In this document: positions 46,640 through 58,660 of the stretch, one piece after another
Layout: every line of letters starts with the position of its first letter
Position numbering within the stretch: the first letter of the stretch is position 1
NCBI RefSeq assembly: GCF_024519155.1
Contig: NZ_JANIFJ010000007.1
Span: forward strand, 87,918-151,917
Reading direction: 5' to 3'
DNA length: 64,000 nt
Origin: Mangrovibrevibacter kandeliae
GTDB taxonomy: Bacteria; Pseudomonadota; Alphaproteobacteria; Rhizobiales; Rhizobiaceae
Program-made: the position numbers and the translations under genes
The notes under the pieces: generated by a model
Seen by the model: the letters and a program-made list of their open reading frames with translations, nothing else
The model's database searches: none
Told to the model about the DNA's origin: nothing

Positions 46640-48925
46640 ATGTGGATCAGAGCGTTGGTGAGAAGCGATTCGTCCGGCCCGCGCCTTCTCTTGCGGCGGA
46701 TACGAGAGTTGATGGCCGAACCGCTCCAGCCGCAGGCGCGGCTGGACGAGATCGTGCGCCAGATCGCCGCGAACATGGTGGCCGAAGTCTGCTCGCTCTA
46801 CGTGCTGCGCTCGGACGGCGTGCTCGAGCTCTATGCGACCGAAGGTCTCAATCCGGGTGCCGTCCACCTGGCGCAGCTGCGGCTCGGCGAAGGCCTCGTC
46901 GGCACCATCGCGGCGACCGCGCGCCCGCTGAACCTGCCCGAGGCGCAGAAGCACCCGGCCTTCACCTACCTGCCGGAGACCGGGGAGGAGATGTTCAACT
47001 CCTTCCTCGGCGTGCCGATCCTGCGGGCCGGCCGCACGCTCGGCGTGCTCGACGTCCAGAACAAGGCCAAGCGCGTCTATCGGGACGAGGAGCTGGAAGC
47101 GCTGGAAACGGTCGCGATGGTGGTCGCCGAGATGATCGCCGCCGGCAGCCTCGAGGGCCTGTCGCGGCCGGGCGTGCAGCTCGACCTGACGCGGCCGGTG
47201 TCGTTCCGCGGCACCGCGCTGTCGGAGGGCATCGGCCTCGGCCACGTGATCCTCCACGAGCCGCGCGTCGTGGTCACCAACCTCTTCAACGAGGACGTCG
47301 ACTCGGAGATCGAGCGGCTGGAGCGCTCGCTCGGCTATCTGCGGATTTCCATCGAGGACATGCTGGCCCGGCGCGACATCGCCGGTGAGGGCGAGCACCG
47401 GGCGGTGCTCGAGGCCTACCGCATGTTCGCGCACGACCGCGGCTGGGTGCGGCGCCTGGAGGAGGCGATCCGCAACGGCCTGACGGCCGAGGCAGCGGTG
47501 GAGAAGGTGCAGAGCGACATGCGCGCGCGCATGATGCACATGACCGACCCCTACATCCGCGAGCGCCTGCACGACTTCGACGACCTCGCGCACCGTCTCT
47601 TGCGCCAGCTGATGGGCCGCGGCGAAGGCGGGGTGATGGAGGATGGGCCGCAGGACGGCATCATCGTCGCCCGCTCGATGGGCGCCGCGGAGCTTCTCGA
47701 CTATCGGCGCGACCGCATCCGCGGCCTGGTGCTGGAGGAGGGCGCCCCGACCAGCCACGTCGTCATCGTGGCGCGCGCGCTCGGCGTGCCGGTGGTCGGC
47801 CAGGTGAAGGGCGCGGTCTCCATGTCGGAGAACCGCGACGAGGTGATCATCGACGGTGACGACGGTGGCGTGCACCTGCGCCCGCCCGCCGACGTGCAGA
47901 CGGTGTTCGCCGAGAAGGTGCGCTTCCGCGCCAAGCGGCAGGAGCAGTACCGGCTCCTGCGCGACGCGCCGGCGGTGACGCAGGACGGGGTCGCCGTCGA
48001 CCTCCTGATGAATGCGGGGCTGATGGTCGACCTTCCGCAGCTCGATGCGGCGGGAGCGGCCGGCATCGGCCTGTTCCGCACCGAACTGCAGTTCATGATC
48101 GCTTCGGCGATGCCCAAGGTGAGCGAGCAGGAGCATCTGTACTCGGCCGTGCTCGATGCGGCCGGGACCAAGCCCGTCACCTTCCGCACGCTCGACGTCG
48201 GCGGCGACAAGCTCCTGCCCTACCTGCACCAGTCGCCGGAGGAGAACCCGGCGCTCGGCTACCGGGCGATCCGGATCGCGCTCGACCGGCCGGCGCTGAT
48301 GCGCACCCAGCTGCGGGCGCTTCTGAAGGCGGCGGGCGGGCGCGAGCTGAAGATCATGTTCCCGATGGTGACGGAGCTGTCGGAGATCCATCGGGCGCGC
48401 GAGCTGATCGCACGGGAGCTCCGTCACCTGACGAAGTTCGGCCACATCATGCCGCGCCGGCTGAAGCTCGGCGTGATGATCGAGGTGCCCTCTCTCCTGT
48501 TCCAGCTCGACGAGCTGATGGAGCTCGTCGACTTCGTCTCGGTCGGCTCGAACGACCTCTTCCAGTTCTTCTCGGCGGTGGATCGCGGCAACACGCAGAT
48601 CGCGACGCGCTTCGACGACCTGTCGCCGCCCTTCCTGCGGGCGCTGAAATCGATCGTGCAGGCGGGCGAGCGGCACTCGGTGCCGGTCACCCTGTGCGGC
48701 GAGATGGCGGGCAAGCCGCTCACTGCGATGGCGCTGCTCGGCCTCGGCTTCCGCTCGATCTCGATGACGCCCTCGGCCATCGGCCCGGTGAAGGCGATGC
48801 TGGTGGCGCTCGATGCCGGCAAGCTCGCCCAGGCGATGGATCAGCACATCGCCAGCCGTCATCGCAGCCAGACGATGCGCGAGCTGCTGCAGGGCTTTGC
48901 CGAGGCGCACGCCATTCCCTATTAG
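46640..48925 (+). CDS. ptsP: Phosphoenolpyruvate-protein phosphotransferase PtsP (EI-Ntr)
   Basis: PtsP is enzyme I of the nitrogen phosphotransferase system, passing phosphate from PEP to NPr. The 761-aa product starts with a GAF domain (residues ~25-175, [30 protein letters not shown]) that may sense glutamine or 2-oxoglutarate. The EI core follows, with the active His in [20 protein letters not shown] and PEP-binding [14 protein letters not shown]. The catalytic Cys region [13 protein letters not shown] is present. Start at 46640 or at an internal Met (MAEPLQPQ) is uncertain. It lies 68 bp after lysC. Confidence 0.95.
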   Translation: MWIRALVRSDSSGPRLLLRRIRELMAEPLQPQARLDEIVRQIAANMVAEVCSLYVLRSDGVLELYATEGLNPGAVHLAQLRLGEGLVGTIAATARPLNLPEAQKHPAFTYLPETGEEMFNSFLGVPILRAGRTLGVLDVQNKAKRVYRDEELEALETVAMVVAEMIAAGSLEGLSRPGVQLDLTRPVSFRGTALSEGIGLGHVILHEPRVVVTNLFNEDVDSEIERLERSLGYLRISIEDMLARRDIAGEGEHRAVLEAYRMFAHDRGWVRRLEEAIRNGLTAEAAVEKVQSDMRARMMHMTDPYIRERLHDFDDLAHRLLRQLMGRGEGGVMEDGPQDGIIVARSMGAAELLDYRRDRIRGLVLEEGAPTSHVVIVARALGVPVVGQVKGAVSMSENRDEVIIDGDDGGVHLRPPADVQTVFAEKVRFRAKRQEQYRLLRDAPAVTQDGVAVDLLMNAGLMVDLPQLDAAGAAGIGLFRTELQFMIASAMPKVSEQEHLYSAVLDAAGTKPVTFRTLDVGGDKLLPYLHQSPEENPALGYRAIRIALDRPALMRTQLRALLKAAGGRELKIMFPMVTELSEIHRARELIARELRHLTKFGHIMPRRLKLGVMIEVPSLLFQLDELMELVDFVSVGSNDLFQFFSAVDRGNTQIATRFDDLSPPFLRALKSIVQAGERHSVPVTLCGEMAGKPLTAMALLGLGFRSISMTPSAIGPVKAMLVALDAGKLAQAMDQHIASRHRSQTMRELLQGFAEAHAIPY

Positions 48926-49011
48926 GACGGTTGGCCCTATCGAGGGTCGACATCAGCGCGCCGATTCCCGGTCGGGCCGGCGGCGCCCCCGAGACTGCAG
49001 CCGGAAGAGCC

Positions 49012-50091
49012 ATGGCAGTTCTGCCTCTCGCCACCATGGACGACATCGTCAAGCGCTTCGCCTATCTCGAGAACGAGATGGCGAGGGGCGGCGATCGCGA
49101 CAGCTTCGCCAAGCTCGCCAGCGAGTATTCCGAGCTCGAGGACGTGGTGCGTGCGATCCACGCCTATCGCGACGGCGAGCGCGAGGTTCGCGAGCTGAAG
49201 GCGCTCGCCGCCGACCCGAAGTCCGAGAAGGAGATGCGCGAACTCGCCCATGCCGAGCTCGCCGAGGCGGAGGGTCGGCTCGAGGCGCTGGGCGGCGAGA
49301 TCCAGCTTCTGCTTCTGCCCAAGGATGCCGCCGACGAGAAGGACGCGATCCTGGAGATCCGCGCCGGCACCGGCGGCTCGGAAGCAGCGCTCTTTGCCGG
49401 CGATCTCTTTCGCATGTATTCGCGCTACGCCGAGCTGCGGGGCTGGAAGGTCGAGGTCCTCTCGGCGAGCGAGGGCGACGCCGGCGGCTACAAGGAGGTG
49501 ATCGCGAACGTGCGCGGCAAGGGCGTGTTCTCGCGGCTGAAGTTCGAGAGCGGCGTGCACCGGGTGCAGCGCGTGCCGGAGACCGAGGCCGGCGGGCGCA
49601 TCCACACCTCGGCCGCAACGGTGGCGGTGCTGCCCGAGGCCGAGGAAATCGACATCGAGATCCGCTCCGAGGACATCCGCATCGACACCATGCGCTCCTC
49701 CGGTGCCGGTGGCCAGCACGTCAACACCACCGACTCCGCAGTCCGGATCACGCATTTGCCGACCGGCATCGTCGTGACCTCGTCGGAAAAGTCGCAGCAC
49801 CAGAACCGCGCCCGCGCCATGCAGGTGCTGCGTGCGCGGCTCCTCGACGCCGAGCGCTCGCGCGCCGACAGCGAGCGGTCCGAGGCGCGGCGGGTGCAGG
49901 TCGGGTCCGGCGACCGCTCGGAGCGCATCCGGACCTACAACTTCCCGCAGGGGCGCGTGACCGATCACCGCATCAACCTGACGCTCTACAAGCTCGACCG
50001 GGTGATCGAGGGTGAGCTCGACGAGCTGGTCGACGCCCTCGTGTCCGACCATCAGGCCGCGCAGCTGGCGGCGGTCGGCTCGGACGCCTGA
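49012..50091 (+). CDS. prfA: Peptide chain release factor 1
   Basis: RF1 recognises UAA and UAG and triggers peptide release. The 359-aa product has the family layout: a helical N-terminal domain ([15 protein letters not shown]), the codon-recognition region ([16 protein letters not shown] near the PxT segment), and the GGQ motif in [17 protein letters not shown] whose Gln is methylated by PrmC. It begins at [11 protein letters not shown], 86 bp after ptsP, and is followed 3 bp later by prmC. Confidence 0.97.
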   Translation: MAVLPLATMDDIVKRFAYLENEMARGGDRDSFAKLASEYSELEDVVRAIHAYRDGEREVRELKALAADPKSEKEMRELAHAELAEAEGRLEALGGEIQLLLLPKDAADEKDAILEIRAGTGGSEAALFAGDLFRMYSRYAELRGWKVEVLSASEGDAGGYKEVIANVRGKGVFSRLKFESGVHRVQRVPETEAGGRIHTSAATVAVLPEAEEIDIEIRSEDIRIDTMRSSGAGGQHVNTTDSAVRITHLPTGIVVTSSEKSQHQNRARAMQVLRARLLDAERSRADSERSEARRVQVGSGDRSERIRTYNFPQGRVTDHRINLTLYKLDRVIEGELDELVDALVSDHQAAQLAAVGSDA

Positions 50092-50094
50092 AGC

Positions 50095-50976
50095 GTGACG
50101 GCGTCCGAGCCCGTGACGCTGGCGGCCCTGCTGGCCGCCGCACGGCGGCGGCTGGAGGCGGCGGGCTCGCCCACGGCCGACCTCGACGCGCGGCTGCTTC
50201 TCGCCGCGGCGCTGGGGCTCCAACGCAGCGACTTCATCCTGAAGGCGCAGGACGGCGTATCGACCGCGCACGCCGCCCGCGCCGACGCCCTGGTGGCGCG
50301 GCGGGCCGGCGGCGAGCCGGTGCACAGGATCCTCGGCCGGCGCGCCTTCTACGACCACGATTTCCAGCTGTCGCCGGAGACGCTGGAGCCGCGGCCGGAC
50401 ACCGAGGCGCTGGTCGAGCTGGCGCGCCGCCCCATGGCGGAGACCCTCGCCGCCACCGGCCGCTGCCGCTTCGTCGATCTCGGCACAGGCACCGGCGCCA
50501 TCGCGGTGTCGCTGCTGGCGCTGTTCCCCGAGGCCGAGGCGGTGGCGGTCGATCTCGCCATCGGGGCCGTCGTCACGGCACGGCAGAATGCGGAGGCGGC
50601 AGGCGTTGCCGCGCGCTTCCATGCCGTCGTCGGCGATTACGCGTCGATGATCGGCGCGCGCCTTGATCTGGTGGTGTCGAACCCCCCATATATCGAGACA
50701 GAGGCGATCGAGCGCCTCGCGCCGGAGGTTCGGGCTCACGACCCTCGGCTCGCGCTGGATGGCGGCGCGGACGGCCTCGATGCCTACCGTGCCATCGCTG
50801 CCGATGCGCCGAGGGTCTTGAACCCGGCGGGCAGCGTCCTCCTGGAGATCGGTGCGGGACAGGCCGCGGACGTCGAGGCGATCTTTCATCGACGGGGATT
50901 TGCGATCATAGACCGCGCCTTCGACCTTGCAGGGCATGTGCGCGCCCTCTGGTTGCGGTCGGGCAAGCTTGCTTGA
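50095..50976 (+). CDS. prmC: Release factor glutamine N5-methyltransferase
   Basis: PrmC methylates the Gln of GGQ in RF1 and RF2. The 293-aa product has SAM motif FVDLGTGTGAIAVSLL, the NPPY catalytic motif (VVSNPPYIETEAIE), and an N-terminal helical domain that binds release factors (DLDARLLLAAALGLQRSDF). The GTG start at 50095 lies 3 bp after prfA, so the pair is co-transcribed with matched function. Confidence 0.95.
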   Translation: MTASEPVTLAALLAAARRRLEAAGSPTADLDARLLLAAALGLQRSDFILKAQDGVSTAHAARADALVARRAGGEPVHRILGRRAFYDHDFQLSPETLEPRPDTEALVELARRPMAETLAATGRCRFVDLGTGTGAIAVSLLALFPEAEAVAVDLAIGAVVTARQNAEAAGVAARFHAVVGDYASMIGARLDLVVSNPPYIETEAIERLAPEVRAHDPRLALDGGADGLDAYRAIAADAPRVLNPAGSVLLEIGAGQAADVEAIFHRRGFAIIDRAFDLAGHVRALWLRSGKLA

Positions 50977-51296
50977 GGCGTGCGGTGCCTCGGCTTTTCA
51001 CGACCTTCAGCCGAGAAAGGACTTGTTCCAGAGCGCGTATCTCACTAGGGTCTGGCCACGTTGCGGAAGAATCGAGAGGGACGTCCCTCTGACCGCGGAG
51101 CGCTGCAGGCGAGCGCGGCATGGGATGCGCGGGTCGGCTCGAAGAGCCGCCCATCACCGGCGATGAGACGTTGCCGGAACAATCGACCGAAAACCAGCCA
51201 TGCGGCGGCGCGACCAGCGCGGCCGAATCCATGCGAAGCGTCCGCGCTCCGCTTTGAGGTGTCCGACCGGCCGCGCGCCGGGATTTCGAAGACAGG
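50977..51296. other. Gap between prmC and the DUF4167 gene
   Basis: The 320-bp gap contains no convincing gene. Near its start, CTCGGCT (50989-50995) and AGCCGAG (51009-51015) form a 7-bp hairpin without a T-run, perhaps a weak terminator. A possible promoter is TTGTTC (51023-51028), 17 bp, TAGGGT (51046-51051). The DUF4167 mRNA would then have a leader of ~240 nt. Confidence 0.35.
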
Positions 51297-52346
51297 ATGA
51301 CTATGAGGCCAGGACAGCAGAAGCAGCGCATGCGGGGTCGTGGGCGCAAAGGGCCGAATCCGCTGACGCGGAGCTACGAGTCGAACGGGCCGGACGTGAA
51401 GATCCGGGGCACCGCCCAGCACATCGCCGACAAGTACGCGCAGCTGGCGCGGGACGCGTCGGCTTCGGGCGACCGGGTGATGGCGGAGAACTATCTCCAG
51501 CATGCCGAGCACTACAATCGCGTGATCGCCGCTGCCCAGGGCCAGTTCCCGCAGCAGCAGCGCGACGAGCGTGACATGGACGGCGACGAGGACGACGAGA
51601 TGCAGGCCGGCGACGGCCAGCCCTTCTACGGCGACCAGCAGCGTCAGCCGAACGGGCGCGACAACCGCGACGGCTATCGCGACGGGCGGGACGACCGCGA
51701 GAACCGGAACGGTCGCGAGTATCGCGACAACCGGGACGGCCGCGACAACCGGGATAACCGGGACGGCCGCGACCGCTATGCGAACGGCTCGGGCCCGCAA
51801 CCATCGAATGGTGACGGCCGTGACGGGGGCGAAGGCCGCGAAGGCGGCCGGCGCGAGCGCTTCGATCGGGGCGACCGGCAGGACCGGCCGCGCTATGACG
51901 ACCGCCAGCCGCGCGAGATGCGGCAGGACCGCCCGCGCAGCGACGATCGCGGCGAGACCGATGGCGAGCAGCCGGAGACGGGCGCCGTGGAGAGCCGCGG
52001 CGAGGGCGAAGGCCGTCGGAGCCGTCGGCGCCGCGAGCGTCCGGACCGGTTCGAACCGGCGGAGACCTCGGAGGCTCAGGCCGTCGACGCCGCAAGTGCC
52101 GAGCAACCCGAGGTGACGGCCCCGGTGCGCGACGAAGAGCGCGAGGCGCCCGCGCCGCGCCGGCGCGTCGCCAAGCCTGCCGAGCCTGCCGAGCCTGCCG
52201 AGGCGGCGCCCGAGACGTCCGCCGACGGCGAGGCGCAGCCCAAGCGCCGCGGCCGGCCGCGCAAGAAGAAGCCGGAAGACGAGGCTGCCGCGGGCGAGGG
52301 CGGGGAGGAGCACCTGCCAGCCTTCCTGATGGCCTCCAACGGCTGA
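51297..52346 (+). CDS. DUF4167 domain-containing protein with a long low-complexity region
   Basis: This 349-aa protein has a basic conserved N-terminus (RMRGRGRKGPNPLTRSYESN) and a DUF4167 helix (AQHIADKYAQLARDASASGD, YLQHAEHYNRVIAAAQ). A long disordered middle follows, built of Arg/Asp/Asn/Gly words (RDNRDGRD, RDGRDDREN), then a Lys/Arg-rich end (KRRGRPRKKKPED) like an AT-hook. The composition suggests RNA or nucleic acid binding. Members are common in alphaproteobacteria, between prmC and clpB, with no known function. Confidence 0.88.
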   Translation: MTMRPGQQKQRMRGRGRKGPNPLTRSYESNGPDVKIRGTAQHIADKYAQLARDASASGDRVMAENYLQHAEHYNRVIAAAQGQFPQQQRDERDMDGDEDDEMQAGDGQPFYGDQQRQPNGRDNRDGYRDGRDDRENRNGREYRDNRDGRDNRDNRDGRDRYANGSGPQPSNGDGRDGGEGREGGRRERFDRGDRQDRPRYDDRQPREMRQDRPRSDDRGETDGEQPETGAVESRGEGEGRRSRRRRERPDRFEPAETSEAQAVDAASAEQPEVTAPVRDEEREAPAPRRRVAKPAEPAEPAEAAPETSADGEAQPKRRGRPRKKKPEDEAAAGEGGEEHLPAFLMASNG

Positions 52347-52369
52347 TCCCCGACCGACGACAAGCATCA

Positions 52370-52402
52370 GGGCCTCGGCGCGAGCCGGGGCCCTTTTCGT
52401 TT
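52370..52402 (+). terminator. Rho-independent terminator after DUF4167
   Basis: GGGCC-t-CGG (52370-52378) pairs with CCG-g-GGCCC (52385-52393), followed by TTTTCGTTTG. Strong stem with a T-run 24 bp after the stop. Confidence 0.82.
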
Positions 52403-52469
52403 GTCGGTCCTCAAGCGTGGACGAGAAATGCGTGGGGCGCGTGTCGCCGCCTCTTCATCCCGCGGCCGA

Positions 52470-52483
52470 CGATATCCATATCG
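52470..52483. promoter_or_regulatory. Palindrome CGATAT-cc-ATATCG upstream of clpB
   Basis: A 14-bp palindrome with 6-bp perfect arms lies 89 bp before the clpB start. It may be a control site. No heat-shock sigma-32 promoter (CTTGAA...) was found nearby. Confidence 0.3.
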
Positions 52484-52571
52484 ACGTCTGAGCGGCTCGC
52501 CGGACGGGAGCCGATCTCCAACCCCGCGGTTCACGCCTCGTGCGAGGGTGGCCGCAGCCAGGAGGTAGACA

Positions 52572-55193
<2,622 letters not shown>

Positions 55194-55217
55194 CCCCGTC
55201 GATCCATGGTGGGCGAG

Positions 55218-55248
55218 GGGCGGGCTGTCGGCTCGCCCTTTTCGTTTT
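55218..55248 (+). terminator. Rho-independent terminator after clpB
   Basis: GGGCGGGC (55218-55225) pairs with GCTCGCCC (55231-55238) including one G-T wobble, 5-nt loop, then TTTTCGTTTT. Clear stem and T-tail. Confidence 0.85.
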
Positions 55249-55333
55249 GGCCTTGTGCGACATGTGCCGGGACAGACAGCGCATGCCGGCATGGGGTGCG
55301 CGCTCGATAGCGACCATCGATCAGGAGACAGCC

Positions 55334-56308
55334 ATGGCATCCGGCCAGCATTTTCGTCCGCCCGGCCCGCTCGGCTTCGGCGGCGCACCGCTCGGCAACA
55401 TGTTCCAGGCGATCAGTGACGATCAGGCGCATGCAACACTGGAGGCGGCGTGGGATGCGGGCTACCGCTACTTCGACACCGCGCCGCACTACGGCAGCGG
55501 GCTGTCGGAGCACCGCTTCGGCGAGATGCTGCGTACCAAGCCGCGGGACGACTTCGTGCTCTCGACCAAGGTCGGACGGCTGCTCGAACCGGTGAGGACG
55601 CCGCCGGAGAGCATCTTCAAGAACCCGCTGCCCTTCGAGGGCTGTTACGACTATTCTGGGGACGGCGTGCTGCGTTCGATCGAGGACAGCTACCAGCGGC
55701 TTGGCCTCTCGCAGATCGACATCGTCTATATCCACGACATCGCGGCCGACCACCATGGCGATGCCTGGACGGATCAGTTCGCGATCGCGATGGAGGGTGC
55801 GAAGGCGTTGACCCGGCTGCGGGAGGAGGGCGTGATCAAGGCCTGGGGCCTCGGCGTCAACTTGGTCGAGCCCTGCCTCAGGGCCTTGGAGCAGGCGGAT
55901 CCGGACGTTTTCCTCCTGGCCGGTCGCTACTCGCTGCTCGATCTCGGCGGGCTCGACGACCTGTTCCCGGCGTGTCTCGACCGGGGCGTCTCCGTGGTCG
56001 TCGGCGGGCCGTTCAATTCCGGCCTCCTCGCCGGCGGCACCACCTTCGACTACGCCGAGGCGCCGGACGAAAAGGTCGAGGCTCGCCGACGGCTGCAGGC
56101 GATCGCCGTGGAGCACGGGGTCGATTTGCGCGCCGCCGCGCTGCAGTTCTGCGCCGCCCACCCCGCCGTCAGCGCGGTGATCCCCGGCACCAAGAGCGCA
56201 GAACGGGCCCGAGACAACATGGAACTGGTCCGCACGCCCGTGCCGGAGGCCTTCTGGCAGGCGCTGAGAGCGCAAGGGGTGCTGCCTGAGCATGCGCCGA
56301 CGCCGTGA
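55334..56308 (+). CDS. Aldo/keto reductase (D-threo-aldose dehydrogenase-like)
   Basis: This 324-aa protein is a TIM-barrel aldo/keto reductase with the catalytic Asp/Tyr region DTAPHYGSGLSEHR, Lys in STKVGRLL and His in VYIHDIAAD. It resembles the L-fucose/D-threo-aldose 1-dehydrogenase branch (GCYDYSGDGVLRSIEDSYQR). The cofactor would be NAD(P). The ATG at 55334 has GGAGACAG at suitable spacing. It is transcribed alone, as clpB ends in a strong terminator. Confidence 0.92.
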   Translation: MASGQHFRPPGPLGFGGAPLGNMFQAISDDQAHATLEAAWDAGYRYFDTAPHYGSGLSEHRFGEMLRTKPRDDFVLSTKVGRLLEPVRTPPESIFKNPLPFEGCYDYSGDGVLRSIEDSYQRLGLSQIDIVYIHDIAADHHGDAWTDQFAIAMEGAKALTRLREEGVIKAWGLGVNLVEPCLRALEQADPDVFLLAGRYSLLDLGGLDDLFPACLDRGVSVVVGGPFNSGLLAGGTTFDYAEAPDEKVEARRRLQAIAVEHGVDLRAAALQFCAAHPAVSAVIPGTKSAERARDNMELVRTPVPEAFWQALRAQGVLPEHAPTP

Positions 56309-56322
56309 CTTGACGCAAGAAA

Positions 56323-56344
56323 GGCGGCCGGAACGCCGGCCGCC
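56323..56344. terminator. Hairpin between the aldo/keto reductase and PRC-barrel genes
   Basis: GGCGGCCGG (56323-56331) and CCGGCCGCC (56336-56344) form a perfect 9-bp stem with an AACG loop in the gap of two convergent genes. No strong T-run, so function as a bidirectional terminator is probable but unproven. Confidence 0.55.
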
Positions 56345-56374
56345 GCTTCATTCGCTTCGACTGCTCGACGTCGT

Positions 56375-56737
56375 TCAGACGTAGGTGCCGGGCACGCCGT
56401 AGTAGTCGTCGACGCTGCGGCCGTAGGCCGGATCACCCCACGGAGTGGTCGAGCGGGCGTAGCGCGGTGCCCCTTCCAGCGACTCCCGGGTGATGCCGAC
56501 GACGTATCCGCCCTGACGCTCGTCATACTTCAGGACCTCCCAGGGCAGCGGGTGGTAGTCCTCGCCGATGCCGAGAAAGCCGCCGAAGGACATGATCGCA
56601 TAGCGGACGCGGCCGTCGCGCTTGCCGATCACGACGTCGTCGATCTGGCCGAGATGCTCGCCCTCGGTGTTATAGACGGCCGTGCCGTTGACCCGGCTGG
56701 CCTCGATGCTGTCGGATGTCACTGTAACGTCGGACAT
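56375..56737 (-). CDS. PRC-barrel domain-containing protein
   Basis: This 120-aa protein has one PRC barrel (NGTAVYNTEGEHLGQIDDVV, GRVRYAIMSFGGFLGIGED, HPLPWEVLKYDERQGGYVV), with a charged tail. Such small proteins are common in alphaproteobacteria, often stress-related; no partner is known. The ATG at 56737 (MSDVTVTSDSI) is chosen; the longer reading upstream is noncoding. Confidence 0.9.
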   Translation of the reverse strand: MSDVTVTSDSIEASRVNGTAVYNTEGEHLGQIDDVVIGKRDGRVRYAIMSFGGFLGIGEDYHPLPWEVLKYDERQGGYVVGITRESLEGAPRYARSTTPWGDPAYGRSVDDYYGVPGTYV

Positions 56738-57120
56738 GACGTGCCTCCGTTTCGTTGGTTCTATAGCGGAACGTGGAGTCCGAGGGCCCGTTCCACAGTG
56801 AGCGGCCTGCTCGTCCTGCACGAAGCATCCGATATACTCACTGAACCGTGGCGGGCCGACCCTGTCGACCGCGCTGCCCTTCTTCAAGGCGGACGGCATC
56901 CGCCGCTTGCAGCGTGCTACAGGATGCGTCGTCGCTTGAAGCGCTTGCTTGCCTGGCTACATAGGGGATCCGTCGCGGCGGATTGCTCGTGCTGCCGCTC
57001 CGTTCGTCATCTTCATGTCCGGTTCAGTCGTCACTTCCTAAGATCCGGACCAGCCGACATTCGATCCGCGATTCGGGCTCGCCGCCAGTCGCAGGGTCGC
57101 GCCTCGCGTGGAGACATCGC
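56738..57120. other. Gap between the PRC-barrel gene and the first L,D-transpeptidase gene
   Basis: The 383-bp region contains no gene that looks real. A possible rightward promoter is TTGAAG (56937-56942), 16 bp, TACATA (56959-56964), which would serve the L,D-transpeptidase with a leader of about 150 nt. Confidence 0.4.
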
Positions 57121-58539
57121 ATGAAGCCCAGAGAGATCCTGTTCTTCGCCGCCGTCGCGGCAGCCGTTTGGGCCGTCACTCCGGTTCGGGCGGCCGAGAC
57201 GGGCTCGCGCGCATCGGCGGGCGATGTGCGCCTGGCGCAGCTCTTCGGCGACGACGACGACTACGACAACTATTCGCCGCGCAGCTACCGCACCTTCGTC
57301 GACGATCTCGGTCGGCGCATCACGGTGGACGGCCGCGGGCGGGTCATTGCGGTGGAACCTGCCACGCGGCGCGAGCGACGTCAGCGCTTCGACGAGCGGG
57401 CCATCGTTCGCGGAACGCCGCCGCCCGGCGCGGTCCTCGAGGGGCGGGTGCAGAACGTTCCGGCGAATGACCGCTACCTGCCGATCGGCCCGGACGGCCG
57501 GCCGATGTCGGCCGATCCCTATCGCAGCGGATCGCCGACGGGCCAGAGCGAGCGCGAGGCGGCACTGCCGCAGGACGACTGGAATCTGCCGCCGCCGGGC
57601 GAGTCGATCGTGGAGCCGCGCGCCGGATCGCAACCGGAGCGCAATGCCGCCGAACCCAATCCGGCGCCGACTGTGGAAGGCCCCAAGGGCAAGGGGGCCA
57701 AGGCGCAGGTGGCGGCGTTGCAGGTGATCCTGGATCGCGAGGGCATGTCGCCGGGCGTCATCGACGGGCGCATGGGCGGGAACGTCAACAAGGCGATGGC
57801 GGCCTTCCAGGAGAAGTTCGGCCGCACCATCGATCCGCGGGATCCGAAGGCGCTCGCCGAGGAACTCGATCAGACCGGCGGTCCGGCCGTCAGCTCCTAC
57901 ACCCTCACCGCCGAGGATGTCGCCGGACCGTATCTCGCGTCGATTCCGGAAGACTACGGGCAGAAGGCCAAGCTCCCGGCCATGTCCTACACTCGGCCGA
58001 GCGAGATGCTGGCCGAGCGCTTCCACATGGACGAGGACTATCTGAAGGAGATCAATCCCGGCGCCGACTTCAACCGGCCGGGCACGATCATCAAGGTGAT
58101 GAACGTCGGCGCGAACGTCACCGAACCGGTGACCCGGATCATCGCCGACAAAGGCCGCGAACAGGTCCGCGCCTATGATGCGGCCGGGACGCTCGTCGCC
58201 GCCTATCCCTCGACCATCGGCTCGTCGGACACGCCATCGCCGTCCGGCACCGTCGAGGTGAGCCGCGTCGCCCTGAACCCCAACTACACCTACAATCCGA
58301 AGATCAACTTCAAGCAGGGCTCCAACGACGGCGTCCTGACGATTCCGCCCGGCCCGAATGGACCGGTCGGATCGGTCTGGATCGCGCTGTCGAAGCCGAC
58401 CTACGGCATTCACGGCACGCCGGAACCCTCCAAGATCGGCAAGACCAACAGCCATGGCTGCGTGCGGCTCACCAATTTCGATGCGCAGGAACTCGCCAAG
58501 CTGGTGAAGCCGGGGGTGACGGTCGAGTTCATCGACTGA
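57121..58539 (+). CDS. L,D-transpeptidase with peptidoglycan-binding domain (first of tandem paralogues)
   Basis: This 472-aa exported protein has a signal peptide (ILFFAAVAAAVWAVTPVRA), a ~180-residue disordered linker, a PG_binding_1-type domain (VAALQVILDREGMSPGVIDG, NKAMAAFQEKFG), and a C-terminal YkuD catalytic domain with YGIHGTPEPSKIG and SHGCVRLTN containing the catalytic Cys. It forms 3-3 crosslinks in peptidoglycan or attaches proteins to it. The closely similar paralogue starts 121 bp later. Confidence 0.93.
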   Translation: MKPREILFFAAVAAAVWAVTPVRAAETGSRASAGDVRLAQLFGDDDDYDNYSPRSYRTFVDDLGRRITVDGRGRVIAVEPATRRERRQRFDERAIVRGTPPPGAVLEGRVQNVPANDRYLPIGPDGRPMSADPYRSGSPTGQSEREAALPQDDWNLPPPGESIVEPRAGSQPERNAAEPNPAPTVEGPKGKGAKAQVAALQVILDREGMSPGVIDGRMGGNVNKAMAAFQEKFGRTIDPRDPKALAEELDQTGGPAVSSYTLTAEDVAGPYLASIPEDYGQKAKLPAMSYTRPSEMLAERFHMDEDYLKEINPGADFNRPGTIIKVMNVGANVTEPVTRIIADKGREQVRAYDAAGTLVAAYPSTIGSSDTPSPSGTVEVSRVALNPNYTYNPKINFKQGSNDGVLTIPPGPNGPVGSVWIALSKPTYGIHGTPEPSKIGKTNSHGCVRLTNFDAQELAKLVKPGVTVEFID

Positions 58540-58660
58540 CCCGTCCTGCCACGGCGACAGGGGATGCGACGGACGCTGCGGCATCGGTGGAGCGCGCCGC
58601 TGCGGAGCCTTTCACCGGTCTGACGCATTGAGGCGGCGTCTGATGGGAGATTGCTCGCCG

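Noticed and set aside
46550..48910. A 786-residue frame opposite ptsP
   Set aside because: Shadow of the GC-rich ptsP gene; no recognisable domain and it covers the ptsP catalytic regions.
51640..51780. Repeats inside the DUF4167 gene as a CRISPR or satellite
   Set aside because: They are imperfect codon-level repeats encoding RDNRDG words in frame, with no regular spacer.
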